In this document: positions 8,287 to 16,606 of the stretch, one piece after another
Layout of the letters: each line of letters opens with the position of its first letter
How positions within the stretch are numbered: the first letter of the stretch is position 1
Source of the DNA: GCA-020345945 sp964596985
Lineage (GTDB): Archaea; Thermoproteota; Bathyarchaeia; RBG-16-48-13; GCA-020345945
Length of the DNA stretch: 64,000 nucleotides
NCBI GenBank assembly: GCA_964596985.1
Contig: CAZQWG010000009.1
Coordinates: 1 to 64,000, forward strand
Direction of reading: 5' to 3'
Position numbers and translations under genes: made by a program
The notes under the pieces: generated by a model
The model's input: only the letters and a program-made list of their open reading frames with translations
Told to the model about the DNA's origin: nothing
Database searches by the model: none

Positions 8287-8627
8287 TGTTCTAGCTCGCT
8301 CTTTAGTTTCTTGCAGATGTTCAGTAGATCCTGAAACTGACTTTCGTCGGGTAGTCGGTCGCCGTCAAGTATGATCTTCTTCAGTTTCTCTGCAACGTCT
8401 TTACGATGGATCCAGTGACAGTCGATGCAGCTCCACACGTAATCACCTGTCTTCCTGCTTCTCACCTGTTTTCCTCCGTTTTCTGGGTCGAGGCATGGGT
8501 ATAGAGGACAGTAACACCACAGACAGTCTTGCCCCTTGAAGTGGCATGGATAGTACTTGCATGACCGTCCGGTATCTACTGGGCTTTTCCCGAAAAGGAA
8601 TCTCCGTTTTCCTCTTAGATTCTTCAT
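8283..8627 (-). CDS. Cysteine-rich small-domain protein, free-standing equivalent of the archaeal CobD C-terminal tail
   Basis: 114-aa metal-binding-type protein with eight cysteines (C23, C28, C35, C38, C40, C45, C67, C70) and nearby histidines (H29, H71, H74), followed by a helical C-terminus. It resembles the cysteine-rich small domain seen in cobamide gene sets. In Methanosarcina mazei the CobD protein (threonine kinase plus threonine-phosphate decarboxylase) carries a tail of about 110 residues with a putative metal site that raises both activities. Here the domain is encoded separately, overlapping cobD and cbiP by 4 bases each. The link to CobD is inferred from size, Cys content and position. 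Confidence 0.7.
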   Translation of the reverse strand: MKNLRGKRRFLFGKSPVDTGRSCKYYPCHFKGQDCLWCYCPLYPCLDPENGGKQVRSRKTGDYVWSCIDCHWIHRKDVAEKLKKIILDGDRLPDESQFQDLLNICKKLKSELEQ

Positions 8628-9811
8628 GTAAGGGTCTCCGATAGTGCTCTGACTAGTTTCTTGTTATGCGCTCTCTTCCTCACTGCGACCCTGATGAACG
8701 AGTTCCCCAACCCCCTGAAGGAGCTACAGTCCCTCACTATTATGCCCTTGTCGAGTAGGATGGATCGTATTTCTTGTGATGTTCTGTTTGTCTCTTCAGT
8801 ACAGACAAGGATGAAGTTTGTCTGCGAAGGAAAGGGTTCTATACCCTGTATATCGATTAATTCTTTTTGAAGGAAACTTCTCTCCCTCTGGATAAGTCTC
8901 CTCGTTTTCTTGATGTAGTCGACATCTTCCAGTGACGCTAATGCTGCGGCTTCTGCAAGACAGTTGATGTTCCATGGTTGTTTTCTGTCTAGGATTGGTT
9001 TGATCATGTCTCTGTGTCCTATCGCATATCCGACTCTCAGTCCTGTAAGCGCGTATATCTTTGTGAAGGTTCTAAGCACCACGAGGTTAGGGGAGTCGGA
9101 GGCGATGTCTGCCAGCGTTGAATCGTCTTCTCTCTCAGAGAATTCGATGAACGTCTCGTCGATGAGTATGGGGACGTTGTGTTCTTCTGCTCTCTGAACG
9201 GTTTCGATTATTCGTTCCCTCTCGACGAGTTTTCCTGTCGGGTTGTTGGGGTTGCAGATGAAGACTGCTCTAGTCTTTGCGCTAATCCTCTTATGTATCT
9301 CGTCGAGCGGAAGGGAGAATGTCTTTGGTCTTGCGTAGACGAGCCTCGTTTTTCCTTTGAATCTCCGGGTTGCAGCCTCGTATTCTGCAAAAGTCGGTTG
9401 AGGAATGATGACCTCGCCTCTTCTCTGGAGAACGGTTTCCGCGAAGAGGTGAATTATCTCTGTCGACCCGTTCCCTACTAGAACGTTGTCGAAGGTTATG
9501 GAGAATTGTTTCGCGATTCTCTGCCTTAGGGTTGTGGAGTCTGGCTCAGGGTAGTGAGGAATCTTCCATAGATTCTCTCTTATCGCGGAGATGGCTTTCC
9601 GCGATGGCCCGAGGGGGTTGATGTTTGCGCTGAAATCTAAGAGGGCCTCCGGTGCTATACCGGTCTCTTTTGCGATCTCCCATATCTTTCCCCCATGCAT
9701 CATATGGGATTTGTTGTATCCTTTTCTCGGGTTCTCCACTACCGGCAAGGTTCGATCTCCCCTACTCGGATGATATGTTTTTGCGAAGGGTGGTGATTTT
9801 ACATACCTCAC
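8624..9811 (-). CDS. cobD: L-threonine-O-3-phosphate decarboxylase (PLP-dependent), possibly also threonine kinase
   Basis: 395-aa fold-type I aminotransferase-like enzyme that makes aminopropanol phosphate for CbiB. Family marks are the start HGGKIWEIAKETG and LDFSANINPLGP, the NPNNPTG block (about residues 187-193), and the PLP lysine K251 in TFTKIYALTGLRVGYA. The first about 36 residues are an extension before the usual beginning at Met37/Met38; the upstream ATG overlaps the btuD stop by 4 bases, so the true start is uncertain. No L-threonine kinase gene of the PduX type is nearby, so dual activity as in M. mazei CobD is plausible but unproven. Confidence 0.88.
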   Translation of the reverse strand: MRYVKSPPFAKTYHPSRGDRTLPVVENPRKGYNKSHMMHGGKIWEIAKETGIAPEALLDFSANINPLGPSRKAISAIRENLWKIPHYPEPDSTTLRQRIAKQFSITFDNVLVGNGSTEIIHLFAETVLQRRGEVIIPQPTFAEYEAATRRFKGKTRLVYARPKTFSLPLDEIHKRISAKTRAVFICNPNNPTGKLVERERIIETVQRAEEHNVPILIDETFIEFSEREDDSTLADIASDSPNLVVLRTFTKIYALTGLRVGYAIGHRDMIKPILDRKQPWNINCLAEAAALASLEDVDYIKKTRRLIQRERSFLQKELIDIQGIEPFPSQTNFILVCTEETNRTSQEIRSILLDKGIIVRDCSSFRGLGNSFIRVAVRKRAHNKKLVRALSETLT

Positions 9812-11094
9812 CTTTTTCTTCTCGTATCCTCTTTCGATAGTATCTCCTCTGTCTTGGTTAATGCCTGTTTTTCGCTCTGGACTACTATTGCCCCTCCCTC
9901 TTTGAGTCGGAGGAGGTATTCTTTCGCTATCCCCTGTGTGAAGTCTGTCTCCTCGATCTTTCCCTCTATCATTATGATCCTCTTTCTTCTTCCGAGTGCC
10001 CAGAGGATTGCTTCTAGATTTCTTATGTTTCCTTTCCCGAAGGGTACATCGCTGAGAATTACTAGTTGACTTGCTGAAATCATCCTCAGGTGTTCTTGGT
10101 AGTTCTCATCAGATATCGGTGAGAATGGGGCCTCGTTGATGACGGGTATTCCCAGTTCGTGAGCGGTCTCGTTATCTGTATCGAGCACGTTCAGGACGCC
10201 GGACGTAACAGAGTATCCTCGCCTGGTCAACTCGGTCATTAGGATAGATCCGGTACCTCCTCCACATACAAGGTGTACTGTTCCGCCAAGTTGTTCTTTC
10301 GTTGTCGGGAGATCCAGAAGTGGGACTACGAAGATGCTTCCTGTTCTTGGGTGTCTTCTTATCTCTACGTTGACGCCGAATGTCTTCTTGACCGTCTCGC
10401 TTCTCATTACTCGTTCTATAGGTCCTGAGGCAATGGTTCTACCCTCTCTTAGTAGGATTGCTGAATCACAGTAACGTGCGGCAAGATTGAGGTCATGGAA
10501 TACCGCTATTACTGCCAGCCTCTCTTTGATACATAGCCTTTTGATTAGACCTATTGCATCGATCTTGCTGCTTATGTCCAGGTGGGTTGTAGGCTCGTCT
10601 AGGAGTAGGACCTGAGGTTGTTGTGTGAGTGCCCGTGCGATCAGGACTTTCTGTCTCTCGCCGCCACTCAGTTCGCCTAGTCTCCTCTCCGAAAGCGGTC
10701 CAATGTTCACTACGTTCATCGACTCGACCGCTATCTGCATGTCTTCCTCGTCTTCGCTCTCAAGCCAATCAAGATGGGGTGTTCTTCCCATTAGGATCGC
10801 TTCGAGGACGGTGAAGCTTGGGTCGAAGTATGAGTTTTGAGGTACGACGGCGATCCTCTTTGCAATCTCTTTTCTACTCATGGAGTAGAGATCCTGACCG
10901 TCTAGAATTATCTTGCCAGAACTTGGCTTTAAGAGTCCGGAAGAAGATCTGATTAGGGATGTCTTGCCTGACGCATTGGGACCAAGTACTCCTACAAAAC
11001 CGCCGGCTTCAACTTCTAGACTGATGTCTTCGAGTATCTTCGTCTGACCATAATAACATGTTGCTTTTTTGATCTCTAGTATATGCTTGACCAT
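9808..11094 (-). CDS. btuD: Cobalamin ABC transporter ATPase with C-terminal extension
   Basis: 428-aa ATP-binding subunit of a BtuCDF-type importer. Residues about 1-255 are a complete ABC ATPase: Walker A GPNASGKT at 38-45, signature LSGGERQ, Walker B VLLLDEPTTHLD, and a switch His in VFHDLN. Residues about 270-428 form a second domain unusual for BtuD, starting VHLVCGGGTGSILMTEL, with alternating hydrophobic strands and helices suggesting a Rossmann-like fold. It overlaps cobD by 4 bases and follows btuC by 9. Context (btuF, btuC, cob genes) supports corrinoid rather than iron-siderophore transport. Confidence 0.87.
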   Translation of the reverse strand: MVKHILEIKKATCYYGQTKILEDISLEVEAGGFVGVLGPNASGKTSLIRSSSGLLKPSSGKIILDGQDLYSMSRKEIAKRIAVVPQNSYFDPSFTVLEAILMGRTPHLDWLESEDEEDMQIAVESMNVVNIGPLSERRLGELSGGERQKVLIARALTQQPQVLLLDEPTTHLDISSKIDAIGLIKRLCIKERLAVIAVFHDLNLAARYCDSAILLREGRTIASGPIERVMRSETVKKTFGVNVEIRRHPRTGSIFVVPLLDLPTTKEQLGGTVHLVCGGGTGSILMTELTRRGYSVTSGVLNVLDTDNETAHELGIPVINEAPFSPISDENYQEHLRMISASQLVILSDVPFGKGNIRNLEAILWALGRRKRIIMIEGKIEETDFTQGIAKEYLLRLKEGGAIVVQSEKQALTKTEEILSKEDTRRKR

Positions 11095-11103
11095 TCGTTT
11101 TCC

Positions 11104-12180
11104 TCAATATCGATTCGATCTTCCTCTGCCTACGAGGAGATAGATGAAGAAGGGGCCTCCAAGCAACGAGGTTATGATTCCGACCGGAATCTCTGAAGGT
11201 ATCAGGATTGTCCTTGCAATCGCATCCGATATGACGAGTGTAATCGATCCTAGTATCGCCGAGGTTGGGATCAGGATTCGGTGATCGGGGCCAAATAGGG
11301 TTCTTGCAAGGTGCGGTGTCATTAATCCTACGAATCCTATTGTTCCGGTCAGAGATACCGCAACTGCGGTTGTCGCTGAGGCAAGTGTCACTAGTCTTCT
11401 TCTGATCTTCTCTACTTCGACTCCTAAGTGTTGAGCCTCTTCGTCGCTGAGTAGTAACACGTTCAACTCTCTTGAAGATAGGTATGTCCCTAATATGGCG
11501 AGTAGAACGGTTGGAATCCCAATCTCAACCTGCATCCAAGTACTATTTGTAAGGCCTCCCATTAGCCATGAGAGGACGACATGTAGTTCTTCCCCGGATA
11601 ATATCATGATTAGTGAAGTTGCCGCTGATAGAAGGTAGCTGACGGCTAAACCGGAGAGTAGAAGTCTGAGCACTTGATTGCCGGATCCAGCTCCTGAGAT
11701 TATGGATACAAGCAGAACCGCCATGAAGGCTCCTAGCAACGCGCTGATCGAGACCAATCCTAGCCCAAGTGTTGACCGGCCTACGCCTAGAATAATTCCA
11801 ATACTGGCGCCTAACGCGGCTCCTGATGAAACCCCGGTCACGAAGGGGCTGGCCATAGGGTTCTTGAATACCGCTTGAAACACGACCCCTGAGACGGCTA
11901 ACGCGGCTCCTACGATAACCCCTACAAGCACTCGTGGAAGTCTGATCTGGATGACGATAATCTCTTCAATGGTTCTATCATGCTGGCTAGCTCCAGAAGC
12001 AACGGACCCCAACTTCTTTGCTAGGACTACAAGGATCCTTTGGAGGCTGAGATCTATGGAGCCCATAGAAAGGGAGACTAGGATGGCTAGGACTAGAATC
12101 GCCGTCAGAAGTCCTGTTCCTAGTTTTCGACTCAGATGTCGGGGGCTAGGTCTCTTGTCTATGGATTCTACTTCGTTCAA
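11104..12180 (-). CDS. btuC: Cobalamin ABC transporter permease
   Basis: 358-aa FecCD/BtuC-family permease with about ten membrane segments. Family blocks seen are LPRVLVGVIVGAALAVSG near the first third, NPMASPFVTGVSSGAALGAS, and the coupling region GFVGLMTPHLAR before the last helices. Length is normal for the family, with a short basic N-terminus. It lies between btuF (22 bases) and btuD (9 bases) on the minus strand. Confidence 0.92.
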   Translation of the reverse strand: MNEVESIDKRPSPRHLSRKLGTGLLTAILVLAILVSLSMGSIDLSLQRILVVLAKKLGSVASGASQHDRTIEEIIVIQIRLPRVLVGVIVGAALAVSGVVFQAVFKNPMASPFVTGVSSGAALGASIGIILGVGRSTLGLGLVSISALLGAFMAVLLVSIISGAGSGNQVLRLLLSGLAVSYLLSAATSLIMILSGEELHVVLSWLMGGLTNSTWMQVEIGIPTVLLAILGTYLSSRELNVLLLSDEEAQHLGVEVEKIRRRLVTLASATTAVAVSLTGTIGFVGLMTPHLARTLFGPDHRILIPTSAILGSITLVISDAIARTILIPSEIPVGIITSLLGGPFFIYLLVGRGRSNRY

Positions 12181-12202
12181 TCCTAGTCTCTCGCCAGCGG
12201 TT

Positions 12203-13138
12203 CTACTTGAATAACTGAGGGTGGATCGCCATTGCTAATGCTTCCAGTCCATCGATTATCCTGGGGCCTGGTCTTATCAATACGTTTTCGTCTATCTCGT
12301 AAATTCTTCCATTCTTGACTGCAGATATCCTGTCCCATCCTGGCCTGTTGATTATGTCTTCTTTTGCTACGCCTCCCATGTAGCCTATCTTCATGAATAT
12401 CACCTCGGGGTCTCTCTCAATCACTAGCTCGGAGTTGATGATTGGATAGGGATCGGACGAATCGGAGAATATATTCCCCCCTCCGGCGAGTTGGACTAGC
12501 TCATTTATCCAGGTACCCTGACCAACACTCATCAGAGGGTCATGCCAGATCTCGTAGTATATCCTTGGCTTGGAGGCAGAACGCTCAGTAGTCGCTTTTA
12601 TCATCTCTATCCTGTCTTTCAGCGTTCTCGTCAACGTATTCGCTTCACTGTTCCTGTTCGTAATCTCTCCGACTAATCGAATGTCGTCTAGGATGCCTTC
12701 GACAGTTTCCGGTCTGAGCACAACCGTCTTGATCCCTAGGTTCTCCAGTTGTTGCACTATTCGAACTTGGACGCCGCCTGTAGCGAAGACGACATCTGGC
12801 TCGAGCGAGACTACCCTTTCAATATTTATCCTAGCGAACCCTCCGACTTTGGTCTTCCCCCTCGCCTCGACCGGGTAGTCGCAATATTCAGTTACACCAA
12901 CTACTCTTTCACCTAGACCTAAGGCAAATAGCGTCTCTGTGTTTCCTGGTGATAGCGAGACTATTCTCTGGGGTTCGGCGCCCATCTCGATGGCTCTACC
13001 CGCGTCGTCTATGATCGCAAACGGATAAGTCGTTTTGACCGTTACTTCTGGTCTTGTACTCCAGGCGACTATTGCTATCACGACTAAGAGCAAACCGGCT
13101 ATCGCTAATGTTATTCTACTCTTCCTGTCTGTCTTCAT
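12203..13138 (-). CDS. btuF: Cobalamin-binding protein of the ABC importer
   Basis: 311-aa type III periplasmic-binding-like protein. A single N-terminal hydrophobic helix (about residues 9-25) follows a basic start and probably anchors it outside the membrane; no lipobox Cys is seen. The binding fold shows RIVSLSPGNTETLFALGLG and VVGVTEYCDYPVEA, the corrinoid/iron-siderophore binding-protein signature. It is the first gene of the minus-strand cobamide operon that continues to about 2525. Confidence 0.88.
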   Translation of the reverse strand: MKTDRKSRITLAIAGLLLVVIAIVAWSTRPEVTVKTTYPFAIIDDAGRAIEMGAEPQRIVSLSPGNTETLFALGLGERVVGVTEYCDYPVEARGKTKVGGFARINIERVVSLEPDVVFATGGVQVRIVQQLENLGIKTVVLRPETVEGILDDIRLVGEITNRNSEANTLTRTLKDRIEMIKATTERSASKPRIYYEIWHDPLMSVGQGTWINELVQLAGGGNIFSDSSDPYPIINSELVIERDPEVIFMKIGYMGGVAKEDIINRPGWDRISAVKNGRIYEIDENVLIRPGPRIIDGLEALAMAIHPQLFK

Positions 13139-13166
13139 ACTTCAACCCCAAGCCTCTTATGGATGG

Positions 13167-13182
13167 ATATTCCAACCAATAT
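13167..13182. promoter_or_regulatory. Inverted repeat upstream of the btu/cob operon
   Basis: Perfect inverted repeat ATATT-6 bases-AATAT, placed 29 bases upstream of the btuF start and about 110 bases before the divergent DUF4443 regulator-like gene. Position and symmetry fit a dimer operator or an AT-rich promoter element. No cobalamin riboswitch-like structure was noticed here. Function inferred only. Confidence 0.3.
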
Positions 13183-13288
13183 GTCAGCTGACCATCTCAA
13201 AAGCCTTTTCTCTCATAGAGGAAGATCATCTCAGCAACGTGTTTGAAACCCTGGATTCATGGTCGGGCAGAGTCGGCTGTGATGGACA

Positions 13289-13921
13289 ATGGAAGAACTG
13301 TCATTTCTTACAACGCTTTCAAGATCTCGGGCTCCCGGGCCTTTCCCGTCATTCAGCGACTACCATCTACTATGGGCTATAGATATCATTGAGTTCAAGG
13401 GCCCCATCGGTCGAAGTCGGCTATCCAAGGAACTGGGCCTTGGCGAGGGTGCTGGAAGAACAATGGTTGAACGCTTGAGAGACGAAGGTTTGATCAAGGT
13501 TACCCGGTCAGGTTGTTCACTGACCGATCATGGTAGGGATTTCTCGGAGAGAATTCGCCGTCTTATCTCCAGATCTGTTCCGCTAACCGGGAGTCCTCTT
13601 GGGTTTGGGGAATTCAATGTAGCCATTCTGGCTCGAAACGCTTCCCAACTGGTCCGATCCGGGATAGAAGAGCGGGATGCATCCATACGCGCCGGGGCAC
13701 TTGGAGCCATGACCCTCATATTCAAGGATAATGCGCTCTCGGTACCTGGATTGAGTGAAGATGCGGAGAAGGATTTCCCTGAGATCACGGCTCAGCTATT
13801 GGATAAGTTTCAGCCGAATGAGAGTGACGCGATTCTAATAGTCGCCTCGGATAGTTCCGTATCGGCGGAACAGGCTGTCAGGGCTGCAGCCTTGAGCCTA
13901 TTCAGAAGTAGAAGTTCCTAA
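13289..13921 (+). CDS. Winged-helix protein with C-terminal DUF4443-like domain, possible regulator of the cobamide operon
   Basis: 210-aa protein. Residues about 22-90 form a MarR/DtxR-like winged helix (SRLSKELGLGEGAGRTMVERLRDEGLI then a KVTRSG wing and LTDHGRDF). The C-terminal half (about residues 95-205) contains FNVAILARNASQLVRSGIEERD and TLIFKDNALSVPG, matching archaeal DUF4443-type sequences, which may bind a small ligand. It is transcribed divergently from btuF with 150 bases between them, so regulation of corrinoid uptake and salvage is a reasonable inference, not shown. Confidence 0.65.
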   Translation: MEELSFLTTLSRSRAPGPFPSFSDYHLLWAIDIIEFKGPIGRSRLSKELGLGEGAGRTMVERLRDEGLIKVTRSGCSLTDHGRDFSERIRRLISRSVPLTGSPLGFGEFNVAILARNASQLVRSGIEERDASIRAGALGAMTLIFKDNALSVPGLSEDAEKDFPEITAQLLDKFQPNESDAILIVASDSSVSAEQAVRAAALSLFRSRSS

Positions 13922-14007
13922 CCTGAACCGGCACAAAAACAACCTTTTTGCCCATTCGGAACTATCTTTTATGCCAAGAAAACACTCTATTCCCTCTGTG
14001 AACTTAT

Positions 14008-14979
14008 ATGGATCTCAGAAGGTTGCAGGAGACCGGTGGAACCTTTCTGATCTCCCTCCCAAAGAAATGGGCAAGAGCCAACGGTTTGGAGAAGGGGAGC
14101 CTACTCAGAATAGATGAACGGCACGACGGCAGCTTAACTATACTCCCCCATTTCGAGTCTAAGAAACCCCTTGAAACTATTGTCCTACTTCCTTCCGCCC
14201 ATCTGCAGAGGGACCTTATAGGCAGATACCTTCTGGGTTATGATTTGATCAGGATAGCATCCAAGGATATGATCAGCCTCTCGGATCGAGATCGTGTCAA
14301 ATCCATTGTCTCTCGGCTGATCGGTCTTGAGATAATGGAAGAGGATGCATATCGGATCGTTATTCAATGTCTACTTGAACCCTCAAGTCTCATTCCTGAC
14401 ATGGTCCTTAGACGAGAGTACACGATCGCCCTCAGCATGTACAAGGACGCCACCACCGCGATTCTCAAGAGGGACAGACAGTTGGCCCGCGTGGTCTCGG
14501 ATCGCGATGATGAGGTTGACCGCCTATACTTTCTCCTGGTTCGACTGTTAAGGTCTGCAGTCCAGAACCCTTCCCTAGGAGGCGCCCTCGAGATCACTCC
14601 GATAGAGTGTCTAGATTACAGAATAACCGCCAACCTGGTTGAGTCTGTCGGAGACTCCTCCGTGGAGATCGCGAATCAGACCCTTTCTTCACAGGCGATC
14701 AATCTCTCTCCGAATCAAACCGAACCCCTCTCCGCCATCAGCCGAAAGGTTGAGGAGACATTTGATACAGCGATGAAAGGGCTATTCTTGAGGAACGTTG
14801 ACCTAGCCGAACAAGCCACTCGAGAACACAACGAGACTCTCCGGCTCCTAAAGGATTTCGAGGAGAGAACCGCGCAATCTATGAAGACAGGGATCTCTGC
14901 TTTTTCAATAGTTGTCTCGGAGATCAGTAAAATCTCTCACTCGGCTGTCGACATAGCGGACCTCGTTATCGGACAGTGA
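14008..14979 (+). CDS. AbrB-PhoU domain protein (phosphate-uptake-regulator-like)
   Basis: 323-aa archaeal protein with an N-terminal SpoVT/AbrB-type swapped-hairpin DNA-binding domain (residues about 1-50: GGTFLISLPKKWARANGLEKGSLLRI) followed by two PhoU-like helical repeats (about residues 110-210 and 220-320). PhoU domains adjust phosphate transport and signalling; the AbrB fusion suggests direct transcription control. No pst transporter or phosphate genes are adjacent, so its target is unknown. It is read alone, converging on the phosphoribosyltransferase gene. Confidence 0.8.
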   Translation: MDLRRLQETGGTFLISLPKKWARANGLEKGSLLRIDERHDGSLTILPHFESKKPLETIVLLPSAHLQRDLIGRYLLGYDLIRIASKDMISLSDRDRVKSIVSRLIGLEIMEEDAYRIVIQCLLEPSSLIPDMVLRREYTIALSMYKDATTAILKRDRQLARVVSDRDDEVDRLYFLLVRLLRSAVQNPSLGGALEITPIECLDYRITANLVESVGDSSVEIANQTLSSQAINLSPNQTEPLSAISRKVEETFDTAMKGLFLRNVDLAEQATREHNETLRLLKDFEERTAQSMKTGISAFSIVVSEISKISHSAVDIADLVIGQ

Positions 14980-15079
14980 AATCATTATGCTATTCTGACA
15001 TACGTCATACAATCTGGAGGAAATAGGTGAGGGAGGTTCAAGAACGGCGTGGATTTGAGAAGAAATGAGGACGGGTCCT

Positions 15080-15676
15080 TTACTCGCCACCGAAGATCTC
15101 TTGCGCGAACTTTTTGACGACGAACGGCTCCATGCCTATGGATATCAAGAGCTTCTCGACTTCGGGTAGGGACATACCTTCGCTCTTCAGCTTTCCACCA
15201 ATCTTCTTCACGGACTCGTACAACTCCCAAGAGAAGCAGACCCACGCCTTTGTGGTCTTCACGTAGAAGTCGGGTTTTACAATGCTCCAAGGCTTAAAGT
15301 ATAAGGTGGCTATCCTTATCTCGGCTGCGCCGTCTTCGAGCAGCTTCTCTCTTACGATTTTAAGGGATTTCCCGGTATCGGCGACATCGTCCACTACGAG
15401 AAGGCGTTTGCCTTTGACGGGAACGGAGATCGGCTGGGTGATTCGAGGTTCCTCCGATGTCTTGTAGACATCTTCGTAGAACTCAACCTTAATGTTGGCA
15501 AGGTTGGAGTTGTCTAGCAGATCCGACATTACCCTTGCCGGCGGCCATCCTCCTCTCGATACCCCCACAATTATATCGGGTTTGAATCTGCTGTTCTTGA
15601 CCTTGTCTGCAAGCTCAATGGTCATCTTGTAGAGTTCGTCCCATGTTGGTACCTCGTACGTGATTTCCTCTGGCAT
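15080..15676 (-). CDS. Phosphoribosyltransferase, probably purine-base (xanthine/guanine/hypoxanthine) type
   Basis: Type I phosphoribosyltransferase of about 198 aa. The PRPP-binding loop LLVVDDVADTGKSL is at about residues 95-108, and the pyrophosphate loop GVSRGGWPPARVM near residues 35-47. It resembles archaeal purine salvage enzymes, but the base specificity cannot be read. The ORF can begin at 15718; the ATG at 15676 (MPEEITYEVP) is preferred because a TATA-like CTTAAAG at 15720-15726 would place transcription start downstream of the longer start. Confidence 0.78.
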   Translation of the reverse strand: MPEEITYEVPTWDELYKMTIELADKVKNSRFKPDIIVGVSRGGWPPARVMSDLLDNSNLANIKVEFYEDVYKTSEEPRITQPISVPVKGKRLLVVDDVADTGKSLKIVREKLLEDGAAEIRIATLYFKPWSIVKPDFYVKTTKAWVCFSWELYESVKKIGGKLKSEGMSLPEVEKLLISIGMEPFVVKKFAQEIFGGE

Positions 15677-15719
15677 CAGAGTAACCCCATTCTCTTGATG
15701 ATCTTCTGCTCTCTGCAAG

Positions 15720-15726
15720 CTTTAAG
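15720..15726 (-). promoter_or_regulatory. TATA box for the phosphoribosyltransferase gene
   Basis: CTTAAAG on the minus strand, about 47 bases before the ATG at 15676, leaving a leader of roughly 20 bases. It argues against the longer start at 15718. Confidence 0.35.
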
Positions 15727-15802
15727 AGTGTTTACCGATTGCCCAAGAGGGGAACGGCTTCTCTACGCGTCTATGCATACATATTTCTATCTTAGACGTT
15801 GT

Positions 15803-16090
15803 CTAGTCGCTTCCCCCATGGGAGACCGGCAGGAAAGCGACTTGGTCTCCAGGTGATATCTCCGTGTCGACTCCGTCTAGAACGCTTATCTCCCTTCCAT
15901 TCACAAGTACGAGGACGTCTCTTCTCTTCTGGATAGCTGAGTCAAAACCTTCAGGTAGCTTTGAGTCCAGCTTCTCCAAGAACCTCTTGAGCGGTAGTGG
16001 TCCATCTATCCTTACTATGAGTTCCTTGGTTCCAACGTAGCTGACCAGCGCTCCGAATATCTTGACTTCTACTTCCTCGTTTCTGCTCAT
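15803..16090 (-). CDS. MoaD/ThiS (SAMP-like) ubiquitin-fold protein
   Basis: 95-aa beta-grasp protein of the MoaD/ThiS/SAMP group, used as sulfur carrier for molybdopterin or tRNA thiolation and, in some archaea, as a protein modifier. The C-terminus reads PVSHGGSD: the di-glycine that must be adenylated is followed by Ser-Asp rather than being terminal. If active, it would need trimming by a JAMM-type protease. No E1-like (MoeB/UbaA) gene is adjacent. A possible TATA (ACTATAAG) lies about 75 bases upstream. Confidence 0.75.
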   Translation of the reverse strand: MSRNEEVEVKIFGALVSYVGTKELIVRIDGPLPLKRFLEKLDSKLPEGFDSAIQKRRDVLVLVNGREISVLDGVDTEISPGDQVAFLPVSHGGSD

Positions 16091-16202
16091 TTCGATTAGA
16101 CCCTTGGCATGCTCGGGAAATCAGTAGGTCAAGAGTGTCTCTTGGGGAGTCGCTTATAGTTCCGGCGGTGAACCCATTCCACCGCACGGAAATCCCCATA
16201 AC

Positions 16203-16403
16203 TCACTCAGATGATCGGGCTTCCAGTTTCTTCATTCTTGTGATGTATCCGGCAATCTGATTCCTGACTTTGTTTGAGGGCATGGAGGCTACTTCGGTAA
16301 GCCTTTTCTTGTTTGCTTCAAAATCTGTTGAGAAATCGTTTGGGTAGATCTCGATAATGTGGGCTGCAGATCTCTTTATGAGCTCGGTTCGAATCTTACC
16401 CAA
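16203..16403 (-). CDS. rps17e: 30S ribosomal protein S17e
   Basis: 66-aa small-subunit ribosomal protein found in archaea and eukaryotes. It begins MGKIRTELIKRSAAHIIEIYP and continues with FEANKKRL and SNKVRNQIAGYITRM, which is the full archaeal S17e pattern at normal length. It is divergent from the thermosome gene; its own TATA is at 16471-16480. Confidence 0.93.
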   Translation of the reverse strand: MGKIRTELIKRSAAHIIEIYPNDFSTDFEANKKRLTEVASMPSNKVRNQIAGYITRMKKLEARSSE

Positions 16404-16470
16404 TTATTCCTCTCATTCCTTCTGAATTTCTTTGTATGGTTGCGCAATGGACATTGCATTTCTGCTCCGT

Positions 16471-16480
16471 CTTTTATAGG
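16471..16480 (-). promoter_or_regulatory. TATA box for rps17e
   Basis: CCTATAAAAG on the minus strand, a near-consensus archaeal TATA box, about 70 bases before the S17e ATG, giving a leader of roughly 45 bases. Confidence 0.5.
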
Positions 16481-16547
16481 TTTCTTTCATCGGCTCTATT
16501 GATTTATCAAGTCTCTTCAATCTGAATGAGCGTGGACGACTGAAATC

Positions 16548-16555
16548 CTTATATG
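16548..16555 (+). promoter_or_regulatory. TATA box for the thermosome gene
   Basis: CTTATATG on the plus strand, about 55 bases before the chosen ATG at 16607. The leader starts in a T-rich run and would be about 30 bases. No clear heat-shock palindrome was recognised. Confidence 0.45.
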
Positions 16556-16606
16556 ATCGATTTTTTTTCATGTACTTGAGTTTTCAGAAAATCGGTGTTG
16601 GTTCAA

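Noticed and set aside
13139..13288. Cobalamin riboswitch upstream of btuF
   Set aside because: Only 150 bases, no B12-box-like sequence seen on the minus strand, and archaea are not known to use this riboswitch widely.
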